NCBI GenBank assembly: GCA_942493245.1 | Contig: OW818685.1 | Coordinates: 3,844,001-3,908,000, forward strand | Source: DAOPYU01 sp942493245 | Lineage (GTDB): Bacteria > Sumerlaeota > Sumerlaeia > UBA8349 | DNA length: 64,000 nucleotides | Direction: 5' to 3' | Shown here: positions 44,025 through 52,421 of the stretch, piece after piece | How the letters are laid out: the number at the start of each line of letters is the position of its first letter | Numbering within the stretch: position 1 is the stretch's first letter | The notes under the pieces: model-generated | Told to the model about the DNA's origin: nothing | The model's database searches: none | The model's input: only the letters and a program-made list of their open reading frames with translations | Program-made: the position numbers and the translations under genes

Positions 44025-44600
44025 ATGAGCAACGTCAAGGGATCGAAAACGGAAAAACATCTGATGATGGCGTTTGCGGGCGAATCGCAGGCGCGCAACC
44101 GGTACGACTACTTCGCCGGGAAAGCGAAACAGGAGGGATTCGTCCAGATCGCCGACATTTTCGCCGAAACGGCGCTCCAGGAAAAAGAACACGCCAAACG
44201 GTTCTTCAAGTTCCTGGAAGGTGGGATGCTGGAAATTCAGGCGGCCTTTCCGGCGGGCGTGATCGGCACAACCGCCGAGAACCTGAAAGCCGCGGCGGCC
44301 GGCGAATACGAAGAGTGGACCGATCTCTACCCGAACTTCGCCAAGGTGGCGCGCGAGGAAGGGTTTGAGGACGTCGCGCGCCTTTTCGAGGCCGTCGTTG
44401 TTGCGGAAAAGCAGCACGAGCGCCGTTACCTCGGTCTCCTGGCGAACGTCGAAGCGGGAACCGTCTTCAAGAAGGACAAGAGCGTGAAATGGCGCTGCCG
44501 CAACTGCGGTTACATCCACGAGGGCGAGGAAGCGCCGCGCGCCTGCGTGGCCTGTGCGCATCCACAGGCTCACTTTGAAGTCCTGGCCGAGAATTGGTGA
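44025..44600 (+). CDS. rbr: rubrerythrin
   Basis: A 191-residue rubrerythrin. The ferritin-like diiron domain has AFAGESQARNRYDYF, ALQEKEHAKRFFKF and VAEKQHERRYLGLL. The C-terminal rubredoxin-like Fe site has CRNCGYIHEG and CVACAHPQAHF. It is an NADH- or rubredoxin-linked peroxidase in anaerobes. AAGGAG precedes the ATG at 44025. It lies 112 bases after dfx and 145 bases before the flavodiiron gene. Confidence 0.96.
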   Translation: MSNVKGSKTEKHLMMAFAGESQARNRYDYFAGKAKQEGFVQIADIFAETALQEKEHAKRFFKFLEGGMLEIQAAFPAGVIGTTAENLKAAAAGEYEEWTDLYPNFAKVAREEGFEDVARLFEAVVVAEKQHERRYLGLLANVEAGTVFKKDKSVKWRCRNCGYIHEGEEAPRACVACAHPQAHFEVLAENW

Positions 44601-44663
44601 GCATTCGCCGGTTTTGGCGATTGCGCGTTTCCGGCTTCTGAGGTAAAACAGTTCTGAAATGGC

Positions 44664-44700
44664 GCAGGCTCCCTGGCGGACAAATAGCCATGGAGCCTGC
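44664..44700 (+). repeat. hairpin between rubrerythrin and flavodiiron genes
   Basis: GCAGGCTCC (44664-44672) pairs perfectly with GGAGCCTGC (44692-44700), and inside it TGGC pairs with GCCA after one C-T mismatch. No U run follows, so it is not a standard terminator. It may set relative expression of the two genes or stabilise a processed mRNA end. Confidence 0.55.
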
Positions 44701-44745
44701 CGTCATATTCGGATGATTGTCGAAGGACAGAAGGAGAGTGCGGTT

Positions 44746-45957
44746 ATGACGGCGTTTTCTGCGGTACAGGTGGCCGAGAATGTATTCTGGGTCGGAGCGA
44801 TCGACTGGAGTCTGCGCGAATTCCACGGATACAACACCAGCCGGGGCACCACCTACAACGCCTACCTGGTGATGGCCGATAAGATTACATTGATTGATAC
44901 GGTGAAACGTCCATTCTTCGATGAAATGATGGCGCGGATCGCCTCGGTTATTGATCCCGGAAAAATCGAATACATCGTCTCCAACCACTCGGAAATGGAC
45001 CACTCGGGCGCTCTACCCGAGGCCGTGCGCGCGATCCAGCCCGAGAAGGTCTTCGCCTCCTCCCAGGGGGTCAAGACCCTCCAGGAACACTTTGGCGCCT
45101 TCACCGAACTGACCGAGGTCAAGGATACCGAGACGCTCAGCCTGGGCAACCTGAACCTGACCTTCTTCGAGACGCGGATGCTGCACTGGCCCGACAGCAT
45201 GGTGTCCTACCTGCCCGAGCGTCAACTCCTCTTCTCGCAGGACGCCTTCGGTATGCACCTGGCCTCGTCCGAGCGGTTCGGCGATGAACTGCCCGAGAAC
45301 ATCCTCGTGGCGGAAGGCGAAAAATACTTCGCCAACATCCTCATGCCCTATTCCCCGCTGGTCAAAAAGGCCGTCGAACGGCTCACCAGCGCGGGCGTCG
45401 AGATCAAGATCATAGCCCCCGACCACGGTCCAATCTGGCGCGAGAAGCCCGAGTGGATCATCGGGAAATACTTGGAGTGGGCCGATCACAAGTTGAAAAA
45501 GAAAGCGGTCGTGCTCTACGACACCATGTGGGGCAGTACCGAGAAAATGGCGCAGGCCGTGGCCGAAGGCCTCTACGGCGCCGGAGTGGTGGCGGATGTG
45601 CTCTCGCTCAGTTCCAGCCACCGCAGCGACGTGGTCACCTCGATCCTCGACGCCGGCGCGCTGATCGTCGGTTCCCCCACCATGAACAACCAGGTGTACC
45701 CGAGTCTGGCCGACTGTATGACCTACCTGAAGGGACTGAAGCCGAAAGAACTGATCGGCGCGGCCTTCGGTTCCTATGGATGGTCGGGCGAATCCATGGG
45801 ATTGCTTGAAAAAATGCTCGACGACATGAAGGTCGAGCGCGTGGCCGAAGGTGTTCGCGTGAAGTATATCCCCACGGATGCGGACCTGACCGCCTGCCGG
45901 GAACTGGGCGCCCAGGTGGCCCGCGCCCTTATCGAGAAATGCGAGAGAAACGCCTGA
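44746..45957 (+). CDS. fprA: flavodiiron protein (A-type flavoprotein)
   Basis: A 403-residue class A flavodiiron protein. The metallo-lactamase-like domain carries diiron ligands in SNHSEMDHSG (H-x-E-x-D-H) and PDHGPIWR; the middle His is in RMLHWPDSM. The C-terminal flavodoxin domain binds FMN (VLYDTMWGSTEKMAQAV, then GSPTMNN, then FGSYGWSGE). It reduces oxygen to water and/or NO to N2O in the cytoplasm. AAGGAGAG lies 8 bases before the ATG at 44746; the frame is open upstream through the hairpin region but that is not coding. It ends the four-gene oxygen-defence group. Confidence 0.96.
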   Translation: MTAFSAVQVAENVFWVGAIDWSLREFHGYNTSRGTTYNAYLVMADKITLIDTVKRPFFDEMMARIASVIDPGKIEYIVSNHSEMDHSGALPEAVRAIQPEKVFASSQGVKTLQEHFGAFTELTEVKDTETLSLGNLNLTFFETRMLHWPDSMVSYLPERQLLFSQDAFGMHLASSERFGDELPENILVAEGEKYFANILMPYSPLVKKAVERLTSAGVEIKIIAPDHGPIWREKPEWIIGKYLEWADHKLKKKAVVLYDTMWGSTEKMAQAVAEGLYGAGVVADVLSLSSSHRSDVVTSILDAGALIVGSPTMNNQVYPSLADCMTYLKGLKPKELIGAAFGSYGWSGESMGLLEKMLDDMKVERVAEGVRVKYIPTDADLTACRELGAQVARALIEKCERNA

Positions 45958-46045
45958 ACGTAAGGTCTGAACGTAATACACGGGGGGACACTTAGATCTT
46001 GCATGTCCCCTTCTTGTTGGCGCAAGACTCTCTGGAGAGTGCTTA

Positions 46046-46783
46046 ATGGAACGCTCCGCGGATCTGCAATGGCCTTGGAGACAGGTTTCTCGAACGCAGG
46101 GAAAGACCTCGGGATGCATCCTGCTGTTCGTGCTGGCGTTTCTCACGCTGGCCGGAGGGATCGGTTACACCTGGCGCCTTTCCGGAACCGACTCTCCCAG
46201 CCATACTATCGGAAAGAATTCCACAGCGGAACGCATTCTGAAAGGGGCAAAGAAAGAAGTCGAAAAGAAGACCGTTTATAAGGAGACCTATGAGGTTCTC
46301 GATTATCCGATGGGAGACGTTCCCCCGGAGATTGGAGTCTGTACCGACCTGATCGTCCGCGCTTTCCGGAACGCCGACATTGACCTGCAAAAACTGCTTC
46401 ATGAAGACCGGGTTCAAAATCCGGGAAAATATCCCATCCACCTCTGGGAGAGACGGGAAGCGGACAAAAACATTGACCACCGCCGGTGTCAGAATCTCGT
46501 GGTGTTCTTCAAGCGTTTCGCTCAGTCCCTTGACAAGGACGATCCTGCCTCCTGGAAACCGGGAGACGTTATTTTTGTCATCTGGGGAAAACGCGACTAC
46601 CCGACACACGTGGGTATCATTTCCGACCGCAAGGACACCGACGGAAGTCCACTTCTGTGTCACCTCTACCCGCCCTCTTGCCACGAAGCGCCCGTATCGA
46701 GATACGGGCCGGTGTATGGCGTGTACCGCTGGCCCGAGGCAAAGACCGCGCAGGCCACGCCGGGAGTGGGCACAGGGACATAA
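46046..46783 (+). CDS. DUF1287 exported or membrane-anchored protein
   Basis: A 245-residue protein with one N-terminal membrane helix (GCILLFVLAFLTLAGGIGYTW, about 26-46). The rest is a DUF1287 domain: PMGDVPPEIGVCTDLIVRAF with a conserved Cys, DLQKLLHEDR, the mark NIDHRRCQNLVVFF, and DYPTHVGIISD near the end. The Cys-then-His order resembles NlpC/P60-like peptidases, so a cell-wall hydrolase activity is possible but unproven. GGAGAG lies just upstream of the ATG. The EI24 gene follows after 75 bases. Confidence 0.85.
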   Translation: MERSADLQWPWRQVSRTQGKTSGCILLFVLAFLTLAGGIGYTWRLSGTDSPSHTIGKNSTAERILKGAKKEVEKKTVYKETYEVLDYPMGDVPPEIGVCTDLIVRAFRNADIDLQKLLHEDRVQNPGKYPIHLWERREADKNIDHRRCQNLVVFFKRFAQSLDKDDPASWKPGDVIFVIWGKRDYPTHVGIISDRKDTDGSPLLCHLYPPSCHEAPVSRYGPVYGVYRWPEAKTAQATPGVGTGT

Positions 46784-46858
46784 CAAAACCAGACAACAGG
46801 CTTTCAGAATCGAAATTCGAGAAAACGTCCGTTTGGAGTTCGACAGGGAGTTTATCCA

Positions 46859-47650
46859 GTGAATCAAAATGAATTTCTGCCCACTCTCTCACGCAATCCG
46901 GTGAAAGCCTTCTTTGAAGGCGCCCAACTGCCTTTGAGGGCGCTGGGCTATCTGTTGACACGTCCTCCCCTCTGGATCATGGTCCTCATCCCCCTGTTCC
47001 TGAACGTCCTGATCTTCGCCGGAGTCCTCTGGTGGGGGTTTTCCAGTTTCTCGGACGCATTCTACGGCTGGCTCGAGGGGCGTGAGGGGTGGTACTGGAA
47101 CGCGCTGCTCTGGATAGCGAAACTGCTCTACTGGGTGGTGGTTCTGTTTGTTGTTTACTTTGTTTTTACGCCGGTGGCGCTGGTGATAGCGGCGCCGTTC
47201 AACGACCGTCTGGCCGAGAGTGTCGAGCGCAGTTTCGGTTTTCAGATAAACGACAACCGTACCCTTCTGAGAATGCTGGTGGGAGAGACACTCTACATTC
47301 TCATCTCGGAACTCAAACGCATGGGGGTGATATCAAGTGTCTTTGTGTTTCTCCTGCCGCTGCACCTGGTGCCGATTGTGGGGAGTATTCTCTATTTCGT
47401 AATAAGTTTTCTGTGGGCCGGGTGGTGCTCGGCGTGGGAGTTTACCGGGTTTGCGGGCGATCGCCGTCACCTGCGGCTGAGCGTCAAATGGGGCCTGTTG
47501 CGCCAGAACTTCTTCGCCAGCGCCGGTTTCGGCCTAGTCACGGCGGGTCTCATGATGATCCCCTTCGTCAACGTCCTCACCGTCCCGGTCAGCGCCGTAG
47601 CCGGTACAATCCTCTTCGGCATGATCTCCAACAGCCGCCGCACGCAGTAA
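46859..47650 (+). CDS. EI24/CysZ-like membrane protein
   Basis: A 263-residue integral membrane protein of the EI24 (CysZ-like) family with about five hydrophobic segments (IMVLIPLFLNVLIFAGVLWW, YWVVVLFVVYFVFTPVALVIA, VFVFLLPLHLVPIVGSILYF). The family opening GAQLPLRALGYLLTRPPLW and AAPFNDRLAESVE are seen. CysZ is a sulfate-permeability factor; other members have no known role, and no cys genes lie nearby. It starts with GTG at 46859 after GGGAG. Confidence 0.85.
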   Translation: MNQNEFLPTLSRNPVKAFFEGAQLPLRALGYLLTRPPLWIMVLIPLFLNVLIFAGVLWWGFSSFSDAFYGWLEGREGWYWNALLWIAKLLYWVVVLFVVYFVFTPVALVIAAPFNDRLAESVERSFGFQINDNRTLLRMLVGETLYILISELKRMGVISSVFVFLLPLHLVPIVGSILYFVISFLWAGWCSAWEFTGFAGDRRHLRLSVKWGLLRQNFFASAGFGLVTAGLMMIPFVNVLTVPVSAVAGTILFGMISNSRRTQ

Positions 47651-47735
47651 AATTCTCTGTGCGAAAGGGCTGGAGATCAGGAACTCCTCATTGTCCAGTT
47701 TGTCGTTTTATTCGAGGAAATCAGTCTTCTTTTCT

Positions 47736-47860
47736 CCGTCATCCCCGCGAAAGCGGGGACCCAGAGGAGCGCGAGCCCAAGGCAAGGAAGTCGTTCATGG
47801 CCCGTAGGGATAAAAACAGAGTGTCCCGGATCTGGGTTCCCGCTTGCGCGGGAATGACGG
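47736..47860. repeat. dispersed palindromic repeat element (imperfect 125-bp inverted repeat)
   Basis: Each end carries a GC-rich hairpin. The left end begins CCGTCATCCCCGCGAAAGCG and the right end finishes CTTGCGCGGGAATGACGG; the two ends are near reverse complements. The centre (about 47770-47830) is not palindromic. Such elements are widely scattered between genes in many bacteria and give spurious short frames reading RHSRASGNP and AFAGMT, as here. It lies in the 530-base gap before purM and shows no gene. Confidence 0.85.
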
Positions 47861-48177
47861 ATGGGGTGTGACCCAGAATAACTCCATAAAACTTGGGGGA
47901 TCACCTCTCGACTGGACAACGAGGGGTGCCTGGGCAGGGAATCTCATTTCCGAAAATCGGGATTGGTGATATCGAGAATAGACCTGCGCCCCCAAAATAT
48001 AAACCATCGCTCTTGACCGAAACGCTCGCCGCCGTTACGATGGGCGGCGTGGCTGGAGCGGTGGGTTCCCGTACGGGAATCCGACCGTCTGGCCACTTGG
48101 GAAACGCTTGTCCACAGGCGAGTTAGAACCGTTTCCCTTCGTTTTCACCATTCAAAAGAGAGTGAGCGGAAATTCAC
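47861..48177. other. intergenic region upstream of purM
   Basis: About 320 bases with no recognised gene. A possible promoter TTGACC (about 48014) with a 17-base spacer and TACGAT is seen. No purine riboswitch core or PurR-type operator was recognised. Short inverted pieces such as GGTTCCCGTACGGGAATCC near 48063 could form hairpins. Confidence 0.4.
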
Positions 48178-49200
48178 ATGGCTACCCGAAAAACCCCGAA
48201 ACCCCTGACCTATAAGGACGCCGGTCACGATCTGGACCGCAGCGACGCCATCATCGAGCGTCTGAAGGAGCGCCTGCCGGGCATCGGGGGGTTCGGCGGT
48301 GCTTTCCCCCTGCCCAAGGGGAAGTGGAGCGAACCGGTCCTCGTTTCGGGCACCGACGGGGTCGGCACCAAACTCCTCGTCGCCATCCAGGCGAAAAAAC
48401 ACGACACGGTCGGCATTGACCTGGTCGCCATGGTCGTCAACGACATCATCGTCCTGGGCGCCAAACCGCTCTTCCTGCTCGACTACATCGCCACGGGCGA
48501 ACTTCAGCCCGGCGTCATTGAAGACCTCATCACGGGCATCCTCGAGGGGTGCCGCCAGTCCGACTGCCAACTCCTCGGGGGGGAAACCGCCGAACTGGCC
48601 GGAATGTACGCCCGCGGGCACTACGACCTGGCGTCGTTCGCCGTCGGATGCGTCGATCGCAAAAAGATCGTGGATGGCAAACGCATCCGTCCCGGCGACG
48701 TGGTCATCGGCCTCGAGTCCTCGGGTCTGCACTCGAACGGCTACACCCTGGCGCGCGCCGTGTTCGACCGGCTGAAACTGAACCCCCGCAAAAAAATCCC
48801 CGAACTGGGCGGCCAGACCGCCAGCGAGGCGCTGCTCACCCCGACACGCATCTACGTGCCGCTGATCCTCGACCTGATCAAACGCTTCGATATCCGAGGC
48901 ATGGCCAACATCACCGGTGGCGGCCTGCCCGGCAACCTGAACCGCGCCCTGCCCGCCGATTGCGACGCCGAAATTGATACCGCCTCGTGGGAACGCCCGG
49001 CCATCTTCGATTTCATGCAACAGAACGGTCCGGTGGAAGAGGGCGAAATGTTCCGCACGTTCAACATGGGGGTGGGCTACACCCTCGTAGCCCCGGAAAA
49101 CGAGTTGAACAAGATCCTGCGCCGGTGCAACAAAATGGGCTTCCCGGCCTCACCCATTGGACGCATCATCCCCGGAAAAGCCAAGGTGCGGTTGGTCTAA
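48178..49200 (+). CDS. purM: phosphoribosylformylglycinamidine cyclo-ligase (AIR synthetase)
   Basis: A 340-residue PurM of normal length. It converts FGAM and ATP to AIR in step five of purine synthesis. Marks: YKDAGHDLDRSDAIIERLK, LVSGTDGVGTKLLVA (nucleotide and substrate site), DLVAMVVNDIIVLGAKPLF, LLGGETAELAGMY, GLESSGLHSNGYTLAR, and ANITGGGLPGNLNRAL. It stands alone; no other pur genes are in the window, so the pathway is dispersed. Confidence 0.97.
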   Translation: MATRKTPKPLTYKDAGHDLDRSDAIIERLKERLPGIGGFGGAFPLPKGKWSEPVLVSGTDGVGTKLLVAIQAKKHDTVGIDLVAMVVNDIIVLGAKPLFLLDYIATGELQPGVIEDLITGILEGCRQSDCQLLGGETAELAGMYARGHYDLASFAVGCVDRKKIVDGKRIRPGDVVIGLESSGLHSNGYTLARAVFDRLKLNPRKKIPELGGQTASEALLTPTRIYVPLILDLIKRFDIRGMANITGGGLPGNLNRALPADCDAEIDTASWERPAIFDFMQQNGPVEEGEMFRTFNMGVGYTLVAPENELNKILRRCNKMGFPASPIGRIIPGKAKVRLV

Positions 49201-49227
49201 AACAAACCGCAAAACCGTCAAAAAAAA

Positions 49228-49310
49228 TGGAACCACAAATAGACACAGATGGACACAGATAAGAAAACTTTTTGGTCATCTGTGTCCATCCGTGTTTATC
49301 TGTGTCAAAA
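49228..49310. repeat. imperfect inverted repeat left of the GxxExxY gene
   Basis: Arms built of ACACAGAT units: about 49234-49261 (GACACAGATGGACACAGAT) and 49279-49306 (ATCTGTGTCCATCCGTGTTT) are largely reverse complements. The same unit forms the perfect repeat on the other side of the gene at 49714-49791. Confidence 0.8.
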
Positions 49311-49332
49311 CAGGTGACAGGTGGTTTCCGTT

Positions 49333-49695
49333 ATGAACGTGAACGATATTACGGAACGGATCATCGGTTGCGGTTATACGGTCAGCAACACGTTAGGATC
49401 GGGTTTTCTGGAAAAAGTTTACGAGAACGCCCTGGTCCACGAGATGCGTAAGAATGGTTTGCGTGTCGAACAACAGCGTCCCATTCAGGTAGTGTATGAC
49501 GGTGTGGTTGTGGGGGACTACGTGGCCGATCTGCTGGTGGAAGAGGAAGTTCTGGTTGAATTGAAAGCCGTGAAGGCGATTGAGAGTGTCCACCAGGCCC
49601 AATGCCTGAACTACCTGAAAGCTACAAGATTGAAGGTGTGCCTGATTTTGAATTTTGGTGAAACGAGATTGGGAATCAAGCGATTGATGCTGTAA
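49333..49695 (+). CDS. GxxExxY family protein
   Basis: A 120-residue protein of the GxxExxY family: an N-terminal NDITERIIGCGYTVSNTLG, the name-giving GSGFLEKVYENAL (G-F-L-E-x-x-Y), VGDYVADLLVEEEVLVELKA with a PD-(D/E)xK-like D...E-x-K arrangement, and HQAQCLNYLKATRLKVCLILNFG. The nuclease-like residues suggest DNA or RNA cleavage, but no member has a firm role. Genes of this family are typically flanked by ACACAGAT-type repeats, as here on both sides, which suggests a mobile or repeat-guided cassette. The ATG at 49333 is chosen; 49321 is possible. Confidence 0.88.
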   Translation: MNVNDITERIIGCGYTVSNTLGSGFLEKVYENALVHEMRKNGLRVEQQRPIQVVYDGVVVGDYVADLLVEEEVLVELKAVKAIESVHQAQCLNYLKATRLKVCLILNFGETRLGIKRLML

Positions 49696-49713
49696 TTCCC
49701 TGGGGAAAACGAC

Positions 49714-49791
49714 AAACCACAGATACACACAGATGAACACAGATACCTCACCTGCTTTTTATCTGTGTTCATCTGTGTGTATCTGTGGTTT
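49714..49791. repeat. perfect 32-bp inverted repeat right of the GxxExxY gene
   Basis: The left arm 49714-49745 and right arm 49760-49791 are exact reverse complements around a 14-base spacer. The arms are made of repeated ACACAGAT/ATCTGTGT units. A transcript would form a very long hairpin. It lies 18 bases past the GxxExxY stop and may act as terminator, recognition site or mobile-element end. Confidence 0.92.
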
Positions 49792-49821
49792 CATCCAGTC
49801 ACATTCTCTCCGCGACCCTGT

Positions 49822-50382
49822 TCACCCGATCATTTTCTGTTCGCGGGCGTAGGCGAAGACGCCTCCGGCTTCCACGATGGGCAGGACGTCGCCCAGGGGT
49901 TTGAGTGGGTAGGTTTTGCCCGTCGTCAGATTGCGCAACATGTTGTCCGCCATCGTCAGTTCCACCTCGTCGCCGGTCTTGATCTCCTCAACCAGACGCA
50001 CCGGGGTTTCGTACGGGGGCAGGTAGCCGCCGTTGACCGAGTTGCGAAAGAAAATGCGGGCGTACGACTCGGCGATGACGGCGCGCACCCCGGCTTCGCG
50101 CAGAGCGAACGGCGCGTGCTCACGCGAGGAACCGCAGCCAAAGTTTTTGCCGCCCACCACCAGCACATACTCCGACGTGTCCTTCCCCTCGGCAATGAAG
50201 GGGATGTTGCCCTTCGGCAGGCCCGACTGGGCGATCGGCGTGCCGCTCAGGGCGTACTTGCCATAGAGACGCCGCTCGACCGGGTCGGTCAGGCTATAGA
50301 CCAGGTGCTCGGCCGGAATGATCTGGTCGGTATCAATATCGTCGCCCAGGACGAAAACTTTGCCGCGGATGGTCGTTTCCAT
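49822..50382 (-). CDS. leuD: 3-isopropylmalate dehydratase small subunit (LeuD/HacB type)
   Basis: A 186-residue aconitase swivel-domain subunit. The opening VFVLGDDIDTDQIIPAEHL and VVGGKNFGCGSSREHAPFAL, then SYARIFFRNSVNGG, are characteristic. With the large LeuC subunit it isomerises isopropylmalate in leucine synthesis, or homocitrate in a related pathway. The size (186 residues) is that of the short archaeal/anaerobe-type LeuD. LeuC is not in the window. AAGGAG precedes the ATG. It lies downstream of asd on the same strand with a hairpin between them. Confidence 0.94.
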   Translation of the reverse strand: METTIRGKVFVLGDDIDTDQIIPAEHLVYSLTDPVERRLYGKYALSGTPIAQSGLPKGNIPFIAEGKDTSEYVLVVGGKNFGCGSSREHAPFALREAGVRAVIAESYARIFFRNSVNGGYLPPYETPVRLVEEIKTGDEVELTMADNMLRNLTTGKTYPLKPLGDVLPIVEAGGVFAYAREQKMIG

Positions 50383-50440
50383 GATGCAGGCTCCTTATAT
50401 TCGGTCGTGCTGAATCTATTTTTCAATCGTTGAATCAATC

Positions 50441-50476
50441 ATGGCCGGACCTTCCGTTTTCGGAACGTCCGGCCAT
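50441..50476 (-). terminator. hairpin between asd and leuD
   Basis: ATGGCCGGAC (50441-50450) pairs with GTCCGGCCAT (50467-50476), and the inner TCCG and CGGA also pair. It lies 35 bases past the asd stop. On the minus strand only a weak T-rich tail follows, so termination efficiency is uncertain and leuD may be partly read through. Confidence 0.6.
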
Positions 50477-50510
50477 GAACACCCTGCCACATTTTGTGCG
50501 TGGAATAAAC

Positions 50511-51557
50511 TTATTTCTTCTGGATCAGCCCGCGCTCGATCAGCAACTCGGCGATCTGGACGGCGTTGAGCGCCGCGCCCTTGCGCAGGTTGTCCGACAC
50601 GATCCACATGTTGAGCGCGTTTTCGGTGGACTCGTCCTTGCGGATGCGCCCCACAAACGTTTCGTCCTTGCCTTCCGAGTAGATGGCCAGCGGGTAGTCG
50701 TTCTTCGACGGATCATCCACCAGGATGCACCCGGGAGCCGCGGCGATCAGTTCGCGCACGCGCTCGACGCTGATCGGCTTGCGCGTCTCGACGTTGACCG
50801 ACTCGCTGTGGCCACGCAGCACGGGCACACGCACCGTCGTGGCCGTGACGCCGATGGTGTCATCCTCAAGGATTTTGCGCGTCTCGTTGACCATCTTCAT
50901 TTCTTCCTTGGTGTAGCCGTTTTCCAGGAAGACGTCAATATGGGGGATGACGTTGTAGGCGATGGGATGGGCGAAGGCGTTGCATTCCAGATCCAACAGG
51001 TCTTCTCCCTCCAGGTGATGATGGGTCTGCTGGAGCAGTTCTTCTATGGCCGGGGTCCCGGCGCCCGAAACGGCCTGATAGGTTGAAATCACCAGGCGCT
51101 TGATTCCCACTTCGCGCTGAATAGGAGCCAGCGCCACGACCATCTGGATGGTCGAACAGTTCGGGTTGGCGATGATCAGCGGGTGTTCCTTGGCCTTGAA
51201 ACAGTCGGCGGCGCGGTCGGGGTTGACTTCCGGCACCACCAGCGGCACGTCTTTTTCCATGCGGAAAGCGCTCGTGTTGTCAATAATGACGGCGCCCGCG
51301 GCGGCGGCGGCCGGCGCGTATTTTTTCGAGATCGAAGCGCCCGCCGAGGAGAGAACAATGTCCACCCCTTTGAACGACTTCTCGGTCAGCACCTCGACCG
51401 GGCAACGCTTACCGCGGAAGACGATCGAACGACCCTCGCTGCGTTCCGAAGCCAGCATCTTGATCGTACCCACGGGAAAACCCCGCTGCTCCAGAGTCAG
51501 GGCCATTTCGCGGCCCACGGCGCCCGTGGCGCCCATGATTGCTACCGTGTAAGACAT
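50511..51557 (-). CDS. asd: aspartate-semialdehyde dehydrogenase
   Basis: A 348-residue Asd. It reduces aspartyl phosphate to aspartate semialdehyde, the branch point for lysine/diaminopimelate, threonine and methionine. The NADP motif is VAIMGATGAVGREM. The catalytic Cys is in IIANPNCSTIQMVVAL, followed by VSGAGTPAIEELL and VRVPVLRGHSESV with the active-site His. AAGGA precedes the ATG. The type resembles the archaeal/Gram-positive branch by its HPIAYNVIPHIDVF segment, but subgroup assignment is tentative. Confidence 0.96.
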   Translation of the reverse strand: MSYTVAIMGATGAVGREMALTLEQRGFPVGTIKMLASERSEGRSIVFRGKRCPVEVLTEKSFKGVDIVLSSAGASISKKYAPAAAAAGAVIIDNTSAFRMEKDVPLVVPEVNPDRAADCFKAKEHPLIIANPNCSTIQMVVALAPIQREVGIKRLVISTYQAVSGAGTPAIEELLQQTHHHLEGEDLLDLECNAFAHPIAYNVIPHIDVFLENGYTKEEMKMVNETRKILEDDTIGVTATTVRVPVLRGHSESVNVETRKPISVERVRELIAAAPGCILVDDPSKNDYPLAIYSEGKDETFVGRIRKDESTENALNMWIVSDNLRKGAALNAVQIAELLIERGLIQKK

Positions 51558-51881
51558 TGTCCTTCAATCCTTTCGCGTTGTGCAGCCCCCCGCGGGGTCG
51601 TACACCGGCTCTCTCGATCTCCCAGTCATCTGGAGAACGCTTGAGACTTAAGGATGAAACCCTGAAATTCGGAGCGTTCGCTCCGGGGATAGACCACTTT
51701 CGGACATTCGTCCGTCCATCCGGGCCTCAAGCGAAGAGGTTAGCCGGAATCTATCCCACACCCGGAAAAAAAAGGCAAGTTCTTATTCGACTTTTTTAAA
51801 AGAGTGTGGGAAAGTGGAAGTCGTGTGCGGGGAAAAAACCCTCCCTGGGGAAAAAAAAGACCCCTCCCCCTAAATTTCGTC

Positions 51882-51910
51882 TTGACAGACGCGCGATACT
51901 CGCCTATAAG
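51882..51910 (+). promoter_or_regulatory. sigma-70 type promoter of rplM-rpsI
   Basis: TTGACA at 51882-51887, a 17-base spacer and TATAAG at 51905-51910, about 48 bases before the rplM ATG. The rest of the 400-base gap after asd (51558-51881) holds no recognised gene; it contains an A-run and C-run near 51850-51870. Confidence 0.8.
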
Positions 51911-51957
51911 CATCCTTCTGTAGTACGTATGGATGTAGTATGGAGAAGGTTGAGACT

Positions 51958-52401
51958 ATGAAGACTTACTACCCGAAAGCGGGCCAAATCGAAGAACAGT
52001 GGTTCCTTGTGGACGCTGAAAACATGGTATTGGGGCGTTTGGCCTCGCGCATTGCGAGCGTTTTGCGCGGCAAAAACGACCCACGTTACACCCCCCACGC
52101 CAACATGCACAATCATGTGGTGGTCATTAATGCCGATAAGGTGCTTCTGACCGGTAACAAGTTGAACGAAAAGTTCTACTATCATCACAGCGGTTGGGTA
52201 GGCGGAATCAAGGCCACCTCGGCTGAGAAAATGCTTGAAAAGCATCCGACGGAGCTGCTGCGGCACGCCGTGTGGGGCATGCTGCCGAAAAACCGGCTGA
52301 GCCATGCCACCATGAAGCGCTTGCGCCTGTTCGCCGGTCCTGAGCACGAACACAAGGCCCAGCAGCCGAAACCCATCGAACTGATGAAGAACGCGAACTG
52401 A
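51958..52401 (+). CDS. rplM: ribosomal protein L13
   Basis: A 147-residue L13. EEQWFLVDAENMVLGRLASR, DPRYTPHANMHNHVVVINADK, YYHHSGWVGGIK, and LLRHAVWGMLPKNRL are family marks. The ATG at 51958 follows GGAGAAGG. An in-frame ATG at 51940 lies inside that ribosome-binding site and is unlikely. It is followed after 20 bases by rpsI in the universal rplM-rpsI order. Confidence 0.98.
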   Translation: MKTYYPKAGQIEEQWFLVDAENMVLGRLASRIASVLRGKNDPRYTPHANMHNHVVVINADKVLLTGNKLNEKFYYHHSGWVGGIKATSAEKMLEKHPTELLRHAVWGMLPKNRLSHATMKRLRLFAGPEHEHKAQQPKPIELMKNAN

Positions 52402-52421
52402 GAAAAAGGATCAAATAAGCC

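Noticed and set aside
47677..48007. Small minus-strand frames reading RHSRASGNP and AFAGMT
   Set aside because: These peptides are the typical false translations of the dispersed palindromic repeat.
47861..48177. Purine riboswitch upstream of purM
   Set aside because: The conserved loop and junction sequences of the purine riboswitch could not be found.
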